The notes below the pieces were generated by a model. The model searched no databases and was not told the origin of the DNA. It saw only the letters and a list, made by a program, of their open reading frames with translations. Below, in pieces: positions 13,351-24,825 of a stretch of 64,000 bases of DNA; position 1 is the first letter of the stretch; each line of letters opens with the position of its first letter. The translations under genes were made by a program, and so were the position numbers. This DNA comes from Macrotrachela quadricornifera (Eukaryota; Rotifera; Eurotatoria; Philodinida; Philodinidae): assembly GCA_022393335.1 (NCBI GenBank), contig JAJEKB010001333.1, forward strand, positions 1 through 64,000, in the 5' to 3' direction.

Positions 13351-13682
13351 AGCTCTGACAATTTCTTCCCTCGATATACTTTTTAAAAAAATATTTGCTT
13401 TGACTTTTCTTTATGATTAATGGAACATGGTTTCGATGAAAACAAATTTGTACTTTACTGTTTCTTCCAATTGAATGGGTATCTTTCTTTGATTAATGCG
13501 TCATGAACTTCATCGGAAGTAAGAAGTAACACAATAAATTTCCGTGATGACGGTAGGAAATAGCAACTGAGCTGGTAATGATGATGATTAAATTTTATTT
13601 ATTCTTTGATACTATAGTTTTAAAATAAAAAATTATAAATCATGAGACTGTATGTGGGCGTTTTTCAAGCTCTGACGAGTAG

Positions 13683-13690
13683 TATATAAG
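13683..13690 (+). promoter_or_regulatory. TATA box of the dioxygenase gene
   Basis: TATATAAG, 38 bases before the ATG at 13728. Given usual spacing, transcription would start near 13712-13718, leaving a very short 5' leader. This clear core promoter contrasts with the neighbouring conserved genes, where I do not see one. Confidence 0.6.
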
Positions 13691-13727
13691 AGAAGCGTTG
13701 TTTTAGACTCAATATTATTCAATAGAA

Positions 13728-14501
13728 ATGATATCGGATAAATGTTATATTGTCGATTGCACTAATCACGATACTTCACTTTTTGAACAATTACGGAATG
13801 AATTAATTACTAATGGTTATGTAAAAGTGAAATGTGAAAATATTCCAAATGAAGATCATGATAAAGCTTGTCTCAACGTGATTATAAACTTAGGAGGAGT
13901 TTGTTGTCCGTATGATGATGATCCAAAATCATTGATATGGCCTGTCAAAGTACTTGAATTCGACACACCAGAATCAAAATTACAAGCATCTCAACTTGAT
14001 CGAGAACTTGTTTTCCATACTGATTGTTCATATGAAAATAATGCACCAGATTTTGTTGCTTTGTATGTTGTTCAATGTGATCGAACTGAAAATGGAGGAA
14101 AATTTCAAATGGTTCGTACTCGAGAAATTATTGATAAATTATCACTGGAAACAAATCGTTTATTACGTGATGAAACATATAAGATTAATGTTCCACCAGA
14201 TTTTCGTAAAGATGATATCAAGTATATTCGTGGTCCTATTTTACTTGATGGTAACGAAAATATACGATATAGACGAGATATCATAGACAAAAATCAACTA
14301 AAAGAAGAATCAACAGAAAAACAAGCAGCCATAGCTGAACTCAACTCAATTATTTTGAATGAAGATCAATTAAATATTTTTCGACCAAAACTCGAAAATA
14401 ATATGATGGTATTATTTAATAATCATTGTTTTCTTCATGGTCGTACAAAAATTCAAGATCCAGAGCGATATTTTTTGCGTGTGCGTTTTAATATAATATG
14501 A
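13728..14501 (+). CDS. TauD/TfdA-like Fe(II)/2-oxoglutarate-dependent dioxygenase, intronless
   Basis: A single uninterrupted 257-residue frame. The iron-binding triad of the TauD/TfdA (clavaminate synthase-like) superfamily is visible: H97-x-D99 in FHTDCSYENNAPDF, and distal H237 in NNHCFLHGRTKIQDPERYFL. R247 or R251 is the likely 2-oxoglutarate-binding arginine. Such enzymes use O2 and 2-oxoglutarate to hydroxylate small molecules; the substrate cannot be told from sequence. The N-terminal half has the family's short oxidoreductase layout (residues 15-60 preceding a CCPYDDDPKS loop). Having no intron, among neighbours with a splice site every 100-200 bases, suggests acquisition from a bacterium or other microbe, or retroposition. 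All catalytic residues are present and no frameshift is seen, so it is likely functional. An AATAAA-like signal lies near 14580-14595. Confidence 0.8.
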   Translation: MISDKCYIVDCTNHDTSLFEQLRNELITNGYVKVKCENIPNEDHDKACLNVIINLGGVCCPYDDDPKSLIWPVKVLEFDTPESKLQASQLDRELVFHTDCSYENNAPDFVALYVVQCDRTENGGKFQMVRTREIIDKLSLETNRLLRDETYKINVPPDFRKDDIKYIRGPILLDGNENIRYRRDIIDKNQLKEESTEKQAAIAELNSIILNEDQLNIFRPKLENNMMVLFNNHCFLHGRTKIQDPERYFLRVRFNII

Positions 14502-14784
14502 TTGAATACATTTTATTGTTTTATTTTAAATAATTTTAAAGCTTATTTTAAAATATTGACATACATAAACCCGACAACAAATAAAAGAAAATAAATGTTT
14601 CATAGCTTATTTTCATCGTCTTCCTTTTCATTCAATTTAAACTAACATGCAATAAATCGCTCAGCAATATATGAGTTATTACAATTCAACACGATGAAAT
14701 AGAAAAGAAAAAATCGACACAATTTTCAAATACTCAGTTTTTTTCGAAAGTATGTCGACTCGAATGCTTTCGATTATCATGTTA

Positions 14785-15363
14785 CTCAGGTTTGACTAAA
14801 AGTTCTGAGAACATTAAATAAAAATATAAAGAAAAGGAAATATTTTTAATTTTATTTTATCAAATGCTGAGGGCAGTTTTCATTTTTATATCAAGTTCGA
14901 TCCTTTCGACACAATTTGTTAAAAGTATTTTTGAAGTGTTTTTCGAAAAAATATGTAGGTATCTCAGATCCTACATGAGCTAATCATATTTCATTTACTT
15001 AATCACATAAATTACGTTTGATAGAATGAATTAGCAAAAAATTACATCGTATCGAGGCTAATGAATGTGGTATTATATTGATGTCATCTTCTGTCATATA
15101 GTTAATAACACTGGGTGTTTCCATGAACAAGTGTCGGACAATTCGTCTTCAATAAGCCGGCTAGCATCAAATGACTTATGACTGACCTTTCTGAAATAAA
15201 TCTATATTCTATCACTGGTAGTGCTAGAATGTAATTGACATGATCGAAATTGGTATAAATAATAATGGCAATTATACTCAACATTTGATAAAATGAAATT
15301 CAAAATAGCTCCGCATCTTTATATTTTTATTTAATGTTCTCACAACTTTTGGTCACATCTAAG
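14785..15363. mobile_element. Decayed mariner-like element (internally deleted copy)
   Basis: 579 bases flanked by TA dinucleotides (14783-14784 and 15364-15365). The left end, CTCAGGTTTGACTAAAAGTT, and the reverse complement of the right end, CTTAGATGTGACCAAAAGTT, are diverged versions of the ends of the element at 41582-42506. Long inverted arms include the shared block ACATTAAATAAAAATATAAAG. It sits 190 bases past the stop of the first SLC13 gene. No intact transposase. Confidence 0.75.
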
Positions 15364-15553
15364 TAGAATCTTAAAGAATACAATGAGCGACGATTTCTTT
15401 CCACTGTTCTATTGTGTCATTTAATTCTGACATCATTTTGTCCAAAATAGTCATACAATCGACATATGATCATTTTAAAAAAATTTATTATCCTATTAAT
15501 ATAATTGAAATTTCTAAACTACAGGAATAATTAAACAAAGAAAGAACAATATT

Positions 15554-18375
15554 TTATGTTGAATTTGCAAATGTGACATTGATATGTGTAAGATTCGAGT
15601 GAAAAGATTGATTAAGACCAAATAAAGGCAACATCCATGTTGTTGAAGCAATAAATATAATAACACCACCGACAATATTTAAAACAACACCAGTAGTAAT
15701 CTAAAAATAAAATCGAACCAATTTATTTATTAAATTCATGCATCTTTCAATGTATACCATGTCAGTAGTACGCAGAAAACCTGTCGAGAAAACAATTGCA
15801 TTTGGTTGAGATGCTATATAACAATAAGATATACAATTATGAAATTGAATTCTTAATATAGCTCCATTTGTACTTACAGACAGGCAAAGTAAATGATTGA
15901 CAAAGTGCTATTGTGCAAGGTATTAAAAGATAAGCTGGATGAATACCAAGAATTCCAGACTAAAAAAATTTAATAATAAAAATAAAATAACTATTTCTTT
16001 TCTTACCATCGTACTAATGACAGGAAATAAGATGCCAGCTAGAAGAAATATCGAAATAATTATAAAGGTCAAGAACTTATAGATTTTTATCATTACCCAT
16101 AGAAATACTGCCAATAAATTGAGTGAGTATTTCACTCATAATAATTACTGCTATCAAAATAACAAAAGGTGGGCTACCATGAATAAATTGAAATGCTTTT
16201 ACAAAAATATTTGATAGTTTTGAGACCTTATTGAGAAAGAACGAAAATCATGAAGAAACAAAAGATATTATTATTATATATATATATACTTTTGATGCAT
16301 GAGCAATAGAAAGACCAGCACCAAGTAATATCATTATTCCCCAAGGAAAATTTTTCGAAAGATCATTCCAAGCAACAATTGGTTTGTAAGTCCAATTTTC
16401 TATTAGAAGAAACGAAAAAGATTAGACAAAAAAAATCATGATAGCAAATTAACTTGTAAATGGTTTTTCGTTCGGTAAAACCATACAGAGAACACCAACA
16501 AACATAGCTACAGTACCATGTGTAACATATCTTTAAAATAAAATTATTACAAATCTTTCTTATGCAGATTTATTAAGTAAAAAAAACATACTCTGATCGA
16601 AAAAGAACAGACCAACCACCATAGGTTTTGCCTAGATCACGTGTCATCCAAAGGATAACTGCAATAAAAAAGAGTATAGTGACAATTAATTCATTCCATC
16701 TGAAAATAGAAAAATTTTTCTAATTAGTTCATTTTTTTTTTATTGAGAATAAATACACTTACCGAAAGTATCCAAGTTCATTGTATTGTTGTTTTAATTT
16801 CTGTTCCAAATGTTCTTCGACTTCATTTGATGATCGATTATTACAAAATGGCCATTGTATTAATTCATATCGAATTAGTAGCCATATCCAACAAAATATT
16901 AACATAAGTGCACTTGCCGGTGCAGCCACAAGGAAGTAATTGAAAAATGTAAGACGAAAATTAGTACCCATATACTCGCTAATAATCAAAAAATGAGAAG
17001 TAAATATTTCGTACTTCAAAGCTATTCTGTAGAAATTCTTAGCTGACTCAAGTCTATTGACAATGTATATTATAAACGTATCAGTTCGATTGCATACTTT
17101 ATAGATCTTTTCAAAATGAGCGCTGAAATACATTGAAATATTTTGGTAGATAGACTCATATAGAATGAACTCAAATAAATATACTTGTGATAAGATCGAT
17201 AATATACTTGAACTAGCTAAGAGATTCACGAGAATTATCTTTAACGTATGCTTAGAGTACGTTCAGTTGCGGATATTTTTTCTTTCCTATCCTTATCAAC
17301 AATATAGATGTTTCTCATGGCTAAGATCTAGATCATTGAAATTTTAGGTCACTTACTCGTCGATATATCCTTTAAAAAAGATAGGAGTAGCACAGCCAAC
17401 AATAGTAGCGAAGCCTCCATAGGTGGTACTGTATGCCACAGATAAGAGAAAACCTATGAATACATTAATAATATTGATTATTTAACAATATAATTTATCA
17501 TACTTTTCTTGATGTTATCAGCTTTTTTCGTTAATATATCATTTTTTTGTTCTTCGATATTCGTCATTTCTTTGGAATATTCTTTGATAGAATAAAAATT
17601 TTCTACAATCTATTTCTCTTGTAATGAATGTAACAAACTTACCTTCACCCTCATTTAAACTATTTGAACTGTGTGCATATTCATCAGCAATAGCCAATGC
17701 AACTGGTAACATGATAGATGCAGTGCCTGCACTAAAATAAGAAGATAGATTAGCTAGAATTATTATCTGTATCAATTTTTTTTCAATTACTTATTTATCC
17801 ACATTGATAACAACCATGTAGTCACCATTACACCAGCTAACATCCTAGAAAATAGAATATATTTCGATGTATCATTGAATATTGACTTACCATTTTACTG
17901 ATGATCCTACAAGATTTAAAATCAATAGAGCAACACGTTGATGTAAATTAACATTTTGAATAGCAAAAGATAATGTTACACTTCCAAAGAATAGTGACAT
18001 CATATCCTAAATATATTTCATAAAAACTATCTATTACATTTTGTTTATTTAATAAACATTAAAAAGAAACTTGCTCGAAAATAATCTGGTGCTACTTCAC
18101 TTGCTTTAAGTACACCCAATACTGGAAATAAAATTAATGGCAATAATGAAGTAATAGGTAAAGGAATAACTTCGGTACTCCAATAAGTAATTAATATAAG
18201 TATTATATAGCCACATCGTATTGCCTAGAAAATTATTTATGTATAAATCATTTTAAAATAGTAAATTATTAATTACATCACTGTTAAAAAAAATCAACAG
18301 AGGAAGAAGTAAGATGGGTGTACCGATGATCACTAGTATTTTGCGCCAGCTTATGTGTTGTTGTTTTGTAAACAT
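15554..18375 (-). CDS. SLC13-family Na+/carboxylate symporter, copy 1
   Basis: SLC13 (DASS) proteins couple Na+ import to uptake of di- or tricarboxylates or sulfate across the plasma membrane. The start at 18375 opens MFTKQQHISWRKILVIIGTP, leading into the first membrane helix. Then come TYWSTEVIPLPITSLLPLIL (family helix, compare YWCTEALPLPVTALLP), FFGSVTLSFAIQNVNLHQRV, and SMWINNAGTASIMLPVALAI, the first Na+-site hairpin (SNTA-like). A variable hydrophilic loop follows, then YELIQWPFCNN, and near the end LPVSSQPNAIVFSTGFLRTT, the second Na+/substrate motif (PPNAIVF in animals). Stop is at 15554. The exon ending at YFR| uses a GC donor (GCAAGT). One intron (about 16979-17358) is roughly 380 bases against about 65 in copy 2. 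Substrate unassigned: could be citrate/succinate (NaDC/INDY-like) or sulfate. Confidence 0.85.
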
Positions 18376-21300
18376 TTTTCTAAAAAAATCATTCTCTTTG
18401 TAATATGAAATTCAATAAAATATTACTAGTACACAGAAAAATGTATATCTAAATAAGAAAATAATTTGTAAATCACATAATTCAATACAGATGCCCCAAA
18501 TTGTTTGCATTATAGTTGGTGGTTTTGCGTACATTTCTGTATAGGGAAATGATAAAATTTTGAATTTTTTAGAAAGAGACATCGTCAAACTGTTTGAAAA
18601 AAATCCCTTTCACTTTTGATAGGATTTTAAAAAATGAAAATGTAAATGAATGAAATGTTGCTACTTCTCATCATTTCAGAAATCAATAAAAATATTCAAA
18701 AATAATAACTAATTTGTATTTAACTGTACACAGATGAATGATAAAAACTTGAAGTTTCTTTTTAAATCATATTAGTAAATCTGAGTTATCATCTGTTCAC
18801 TCGAATGTTAAATTTCAGTCTTATGCATAGGAGTGTTGTATTAGGCTTAGTATTTACATTATATTTAACTCTAATGATTAACTATTATATTAATTGATAC
18901 TATAGTATTAGAATTACATTAGGGTTCCCCTTAATTTCATTACATAAAGTACTAGTAACTATATTTCGAACAGTTCAAGCTCAGAAAATCTCAAAGGTCT
19001 GGTCTCAGAACACATGTGTTCGAAATAAAAATAATGTTAATCTAAAACAAGCATTTTAGTATGAATTAATGGTAGTGACAAATACTACCAAAGTATTAAA
19101 ATAAATCATAATTTTAATATTTATACTTATTCTGACACGCCTAGTTATGCAAACAAATTCAGAAGTAATTATATCCATGTAACAAGTAGCTTATAAAGAA
19201 TTACATTGTTAGCATTTTCAAAATATCTCTTATTTTATTCGCTTGTTTTAAACACATTTTAATCAATATATTCAGCTTTAAATTCTCTATAAATTTATAT
19301 ATAATTTAATTTGAAACTCGCGTTAGATATACTCGAAAATAGATGAAAAATAAATAACAGATGAACTATATTCTTATTGTTTTTCTCTAAATAGATTTAA
19401 TTCGACTAAATTTTTTATTAAGATCTGTCTCCTAAAATACTCTACACAATGACATATTTCATCTAGTAAACATATTTGATCTACTTGTGTATGATATGAC
19501 ATTAGTATGAAATATGAAGTATGTTTTTTAAAGTTTGTTCATTTTCTGTTTCAATGATTGAATTTCAATATATTTTTGATGGTAAATGACTTCAATTCAT
19601 TATTTTAACAAAGTCATTCTTAATTCTATTTATCTGAATACATTGATTTAGACTATAAATTGAAAACATCTATTATAGTCCATATTGAAGACATCGAATC
19701 ATAGTAAAATAAATATATATCTTCTCTTTATTCTTCTTCTCTCTTTTTTATCTTCGTTTCTATGTATATGTACGATATAGACGTCTATTTTCCTTTATCA
19801 AAGGGTCAGTGTGTATTTATGGATTAGTGCATTTTCTTTAAAAGGCAGAAAATAAAATAATCTTCAAGGAAAAATTCTAACATCTTTCAATAAAGATATA
19901 TTAAAATTCAATGATTGAAACACAAGACAGACAACTTTTAAAAACATTACGATTCATACTGTGTACTCAATTGTGTTTATTAGGTGAAATATACAATTTT
20001 GTAGAGCATTGTACGAGGAATCTTTTAATGAAAAAAAGAGCTTTATCGTCTACTTAGAGGGAGTAAACTTAGAAAAATAATGAAATCATAATTTCTTTTA
20101 GCCCATCCACTATTTTTTCTTTACAGTTCTCTTAAGACTTTTACTTTTCATCTTTTTCGAACATAGCTAAAACGTATGTCAAGTAAGATTTTTATTATAC
20201 TAGGCGTCTGAAACTAGTGGAGAAAGTAAGAGATATTTTGAAAACTCTAATATTACAATTCTTTATAATAATAGATTAATGTAGAGACAAGTACTACTTA
20301 AATAAGTAGTTTATATTTAATTTCTACTTACCAGAATATCATGGAACACGTTTATAATATTTGTTTTAAAGATTACTGAGTTGTGTACTTTTTCTTTTGC
20401 GTCCGAAGTTACTGATCGTCCTTAACTATATGTTCAATCTTTTCATTCTCTTGAACAGTAATAGCTGACGGCTGCTTTTTACATATCACTCTCTCTCTCT
20501 CTATCTTTATTTCTTTCGCCTACTGATTTGATTATCTACTGTACGAATCAATGAAATAAAACGAGAAATGTGTACGTCACAACCGCCATCTATGGATACA
20601 CATGTGCGAAACGTTTCGAGTTTTTCAGTTGTTTATTTTTCTTTTTCGTTATACCAAGTTAATAGTTCATAGTATTTTGTGAACACCTATTTTGTCTTTA
20701 TATTAAAATGTTATTTGTCTATGATCTTTTTCTTTGGTCGTATGTATTCCATATTTTTGTTATAAACAATCTTCATAGAAAGTTATGTACAACATTTGAA
20801 AGAACTATTTTTAAATAAGAAGAAAACAGAAAAAACATTCATTTTGCGTGAAATATCGGCAGAGTAGTGCTACATCTGGAAATGGCTTGATAAATAACTG
20901 TTTTGTGAGAAAATATTGTGCAATGAATGTTTTCGATTAGCATTATACTTACTATAAACAGAACTGGCTGAGAGTATCAATGAGATCTAGTCTAGGGATG
21001 GATTAGTTGTAAGAACTCATCGACCCGATGTTGGCAAGCTATTTAAGAGTGATCCTTAAAATATTTTAAGACCTATCTAGAGTGTTTTTTATATAACTTT
21101 TCAATGGTTACTCAATAGTAGTTCTTACATATATTTAGCACCTATCGAGAAGTAGCTTCTATACCTATTGACGAGTTGTGTAGAGTTATATCTATAATTA
21201 TGTAGGTTTTGTTCAACCTTAGAAATAAAGACTTTTACAATCTCTTATGTCTTGGATATGTAAAGCTCTTGCAAAATAAATTGAACACTCTTTGCCATCC

Positions 21301-22953
21301 GCTTAAATTGGATGTTCTAATTTTCACCTAAATTTAATCGAACAATTTAACCGTATCATCTTTAGTGTGTTGCAATTGATTCCATCTTTTTATCACTATA
21401 TATATATGATGTGTTCAGAATGAATTTGCGGCAAGTAGAGAAAATTTATATGCTCGATTTATTACGCCATATAGTTAAATTTTCTAAAAAAAAATAGAAT
21501 AACCCATGTTTACAAAGGTAATTGGATAAAAATATGTTTAATATTTATAATGACCACATTCCTAGAAAGGTCATGAAGTATTATTGTGATTAACCTAAGA
21601 TGATTTATTAACATCAGATCGATTGATTCCTACAACTATTTGAGATCGAGACAGAAACTCTTGGATGTATTTCAGTTTCCATACATTCTTACTTATTTGT
21701 TTCAAATAAGTGTTCCTTGATTGAACAAATCAAAATGAATAACTATGAGCTATACGCTAATTAAGTCACGTTTAACAACAGTCTGCCCTTATGTATGAGT
21801 ACATTAAAGTACAAAAGTACGATTTTGTTCACATATATTCACATACAAAGTGAGTAGCAACAACAAAATAAGATTAAGTTTTCATTTTGTTATTCATTTT
21901 AAAAATGATAAGAAGGCAATAAAAATAACTCATTTGTATTTACATGTATCTTGAAATGTGGATGTTGGAGAAGAAAGTACGATCATAGCAAAAAAATATG
22001 AAACTGTGACATTCGAATGTCAACAAAAAATAAGAATAAGCAGATAAAGCGAATAATATTCTCACAATAAGAGCAATTAAAATCATGCCATTTTAAAGAT
22101 GCTTTTAGCACACTCTTACAATACGTTTTAAAGAATATCATTATGAGTTTTGGCAAAACAATAGCTCATAAAGATCTTCGAGGACGACTAATAAAGAATG
22201 TGTCCATATGCATTTGTATGAAAAGGAGTTTTATCAATTAACAACACGTTTCAGAATTTCAAGAACGCAAGTTATTAACAAATAAATGTCTTTTTCAACT
22301 TTATAAATAGCAAGCCAATCACTAAAAAAGTTTTACATATTATAGTAGATTTAATTCTGTTTCATGTTGACAAAGTAAAGAAATATTAAATTATTTTCAA
22401 TTTTTTCCTTATAAATATCCTCTTTTAGGAATAGGAGTTTGTCAGCAAACGCACGAATAATTCTCGCGTACACTGTATAACTGTAAATAGGTTTTTAATT
22501 TTCTTATCGTATTGTATTTATATATTTTCGAACTGTTTTCATCAAAATGGATAGAATGATTTGAACTCTATCATTTTTTTACATTATTACAGCCTTATTG
22601 TGTAAAAGCTACTCAAAACCTAGATATGACGAAAAAATTTAATTGTCTACAATTAGAAGATAGTCATATCGAAGTACAGAAGAGGCATGCGTACGTTTTT
22701 GAACAAATTTCTACGATTAAAGACGGATATTTTTCTGTCATTACTGTTACCTAATGCATATCTGAACTATACATCAAATCTAACTTTTCACCTATCTTAT
22801 ATATGTGATTCTTTTTATAATAAAGAGTTATTATCATACATGAATTCAATCGATCTCAGCACATGTCTTACAAACATAAATTGAAATAAAAATCTCCTAC
22901 TGAACCTAATTATTTGTTGTGATAGTAGAAAAGTTTTCATTTTGATTTTTTTA
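18376..22953. other. Intergenic region without recognisable genes
   Basis: The first about 110 bases (to about 18490) are duplicated upstream of SLC13 copy 2 (27337 to about 27455) and probably form the promoter/5' leader. The rest is AT-rich DNA without coding character, apart from a short CT microsatellite at about 20489-20502. I see no gene, RNA or clear transposon in it. Confidence 0.55.
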
Positions 22954-24315
22954 ATGGCCAATGCGCGTACGCAAATGACCGCGGAACAAATTCTCCACTC
23001 GAGAAAATCCGATGTGGACTTTTCGCAGGCGTCAACGGAGGCGATGTGCAATGCCCGCGCCTCGGCCTGGAGCATTCACCATTGTGATCATGAATGCATC
23101 CGTGGCAGGTAAGTATGCTTATTATTTCGTCTACTTCGCTTTTATATACTCACATAACAAGCATAAATTGCACAGGCAACCAACAAAAAGAATAGAAAAG
23201 AGAACAGACTGTGATTCATCATCACCATTGTTTTCTTTTCGTTCGTTCTTTCATTTCTATCAAAATTTCGAAATTAAATTTTATATTTCATCATATTTAA
23301 TATATCCAAATCTTGAATTTGCATAATGGCAAGTAATCGCTTAAATAACTTAACAATTTCAGTTTCAAAATAAAAAGAAATAAATTATGTTTACTTTGTC
23401 TTTATTTAAATTAATTTTATGAATTATCTAATATATTTTATTTACTCCATCTACTGATGCATAAAAGTCTATTATTAAAAGTATATGAAGAAAAACACTA
23501 ATATTTTTTATAGTTAGAAAAAAATAGGATAATTCTTATTGCAAGTTATCATGACTTTTGTCTATCAGTGAAATAATTTTAAGAATAAAACTAGAATTAT
23601 TAATCAATAAATTTAATTGAATATGTAGTATACATAAATACATCAGACAATTTTCATTAATTTAATCAATTGAATTAGTATTTTTATACGATTATTCGAA
23701 ATATTTAATAATGAATCATGTCAATAATAAAACGATCAATCAATACTGTCGCTTAGGAACATATTAATGTGTATTGATAGAGTTTTCTTCAAAAGGATCG
23801 TAACAGTGTGTACTTTGCAATTAGGAAAAAAATATATTATTATCGACAGTAGAAAATTTTATCTATTTATTGATTGCTCGATAACCGTCATTTGAAACTT
23901 TGCATGATATTTTACAGTTCGAACGAAACTCAAATGTTAACTAGTTTATTAAGTATACCGATTTGAATGTTTCCAATTATCATATTATAACGTTAAAAAC
24001 AACGATGAGTGGGGATTCTCTTGGATTGTTCTATCGTACCTCTGATCAGTTTATGGTCATTTTTTAAATGTGATTATCATATTTATATAAGCAACATTTT
24101 TCAAAAAAAAACTGTTAGCACAGCACTTGCTGGGTTATAATGTGAAACACGATTTAATTGCTAGTGTTGATTGTAGAGTGGCCAAATCTAATTGTCAACT
24201 TATAGATATCTATTTTTACAGACAGGCGATCATCGTCAATATAAGACCATGCACTAAATGTACAATTAACTGCAAAAGACACGGGAATGTTACGAATATG
24301 TTAATTAATAAATAG
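22954..24315 (+). CDS. Speculative two-exon gene for a small Cys/His-rich protein
   Basis: Exon 1 (22954-23108) begins ATGGCCAATGCGCG and is unusually GC-rich for this window, with GCG, CGC, GCC and TCG codons. It ends at a strong donor (GGCAG|GTAAGT). A good acceptor, TATTTTTACAG, at 24211-24221 leads into 24222-24315, which continues in frame to a TAG stop and gives 82 residues. The C-terminal half carries CDHEC and CTKCTINCKRH, a possible metal-binding arrangement. The joining intron would be 1.1 kb, long for this genome. I recognise no family. Alternatives are a surviving exon of a dead gene, or inserted foreign DNA. No promoter evidence. Confidence 0.25.
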
Positions 24316-24449
24316 TCATATACTATTTGTTTTCAACTGTTATTTTTTTGAGATATTGCTTTGCATTGTACAATAAAGCATATCTTTATAAAGAAACAAC
24401 AGTTTGTTAGTTTAAAATGCGCGAAAGACATTAATAAAAGCTATTAAGT

Positions 24450-24712
24450 AGTTGTAACTAATGTTGGTTAATTAATTAATTATACTTATTGGTATTTGAT
24501 TGATCAAGTCGTCATAATTAATGCTGATTAAGTGATCCATTATAGTTAATTCTGATTAATTATTTAATTATAGTTAATTGAGGTCATTCAACTAATTATT
24601 ATTGATAGCGACTAATGAATTATATATAATTGATAGAAACTAACTAATCAATTGTAATTAATTTGGTTTATTGAATAGTTATAATTAACTCGTTAATTAA
24701 TTAAAATGTTGG
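24450..24712. repeat. Degenerate AT-rich tandem repeat (about 30-40 base unit)
   Basis: Loose repetition of units such as TAATTATAGTTAATT and TGATTAATTATTTAATTATA over about 260 bases. It ends abruptly at a small GC-rich patch (GGAGGGACGGCGGG, about 24722-24735). It lies 3' of SLC13 copy 2 and has no counterpart 3' of copy 1. Confidence 0.5.
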
Positions 24713-24825
24713 AGGCAGTCTGGAGGGACGGCGGGTGTAGGTCCAAATTTTTACTTCTCTACTCATCAACACTCGCTTTAGATCGTGTTTCATAAAAACG
24801 ATCAAGCAACAACAAAAATAAATCC

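Larger units (their letters stand above)
9720..13682. other. Gene-poor intergenic region with inverted repeats
   Basis: Almost 4 kb between mS34 and the dioxygenase gene. Short frames occur but have no recognisable motifs, no splice partners and skewed composition. The only structure I can support is two large inverted repeats (about 10645-10995 and 12375-13350), listed separately. The stretch 11000-12370 holds nothing I recognise. Confidence 0.6.

Noticed and set aside
13954..14286. 110-codon plus frame inside the dioxygenase gene
   Set aside because: Out-of-frame shadow of the 257-residue dioxygenase, which has the catalytic motifs.
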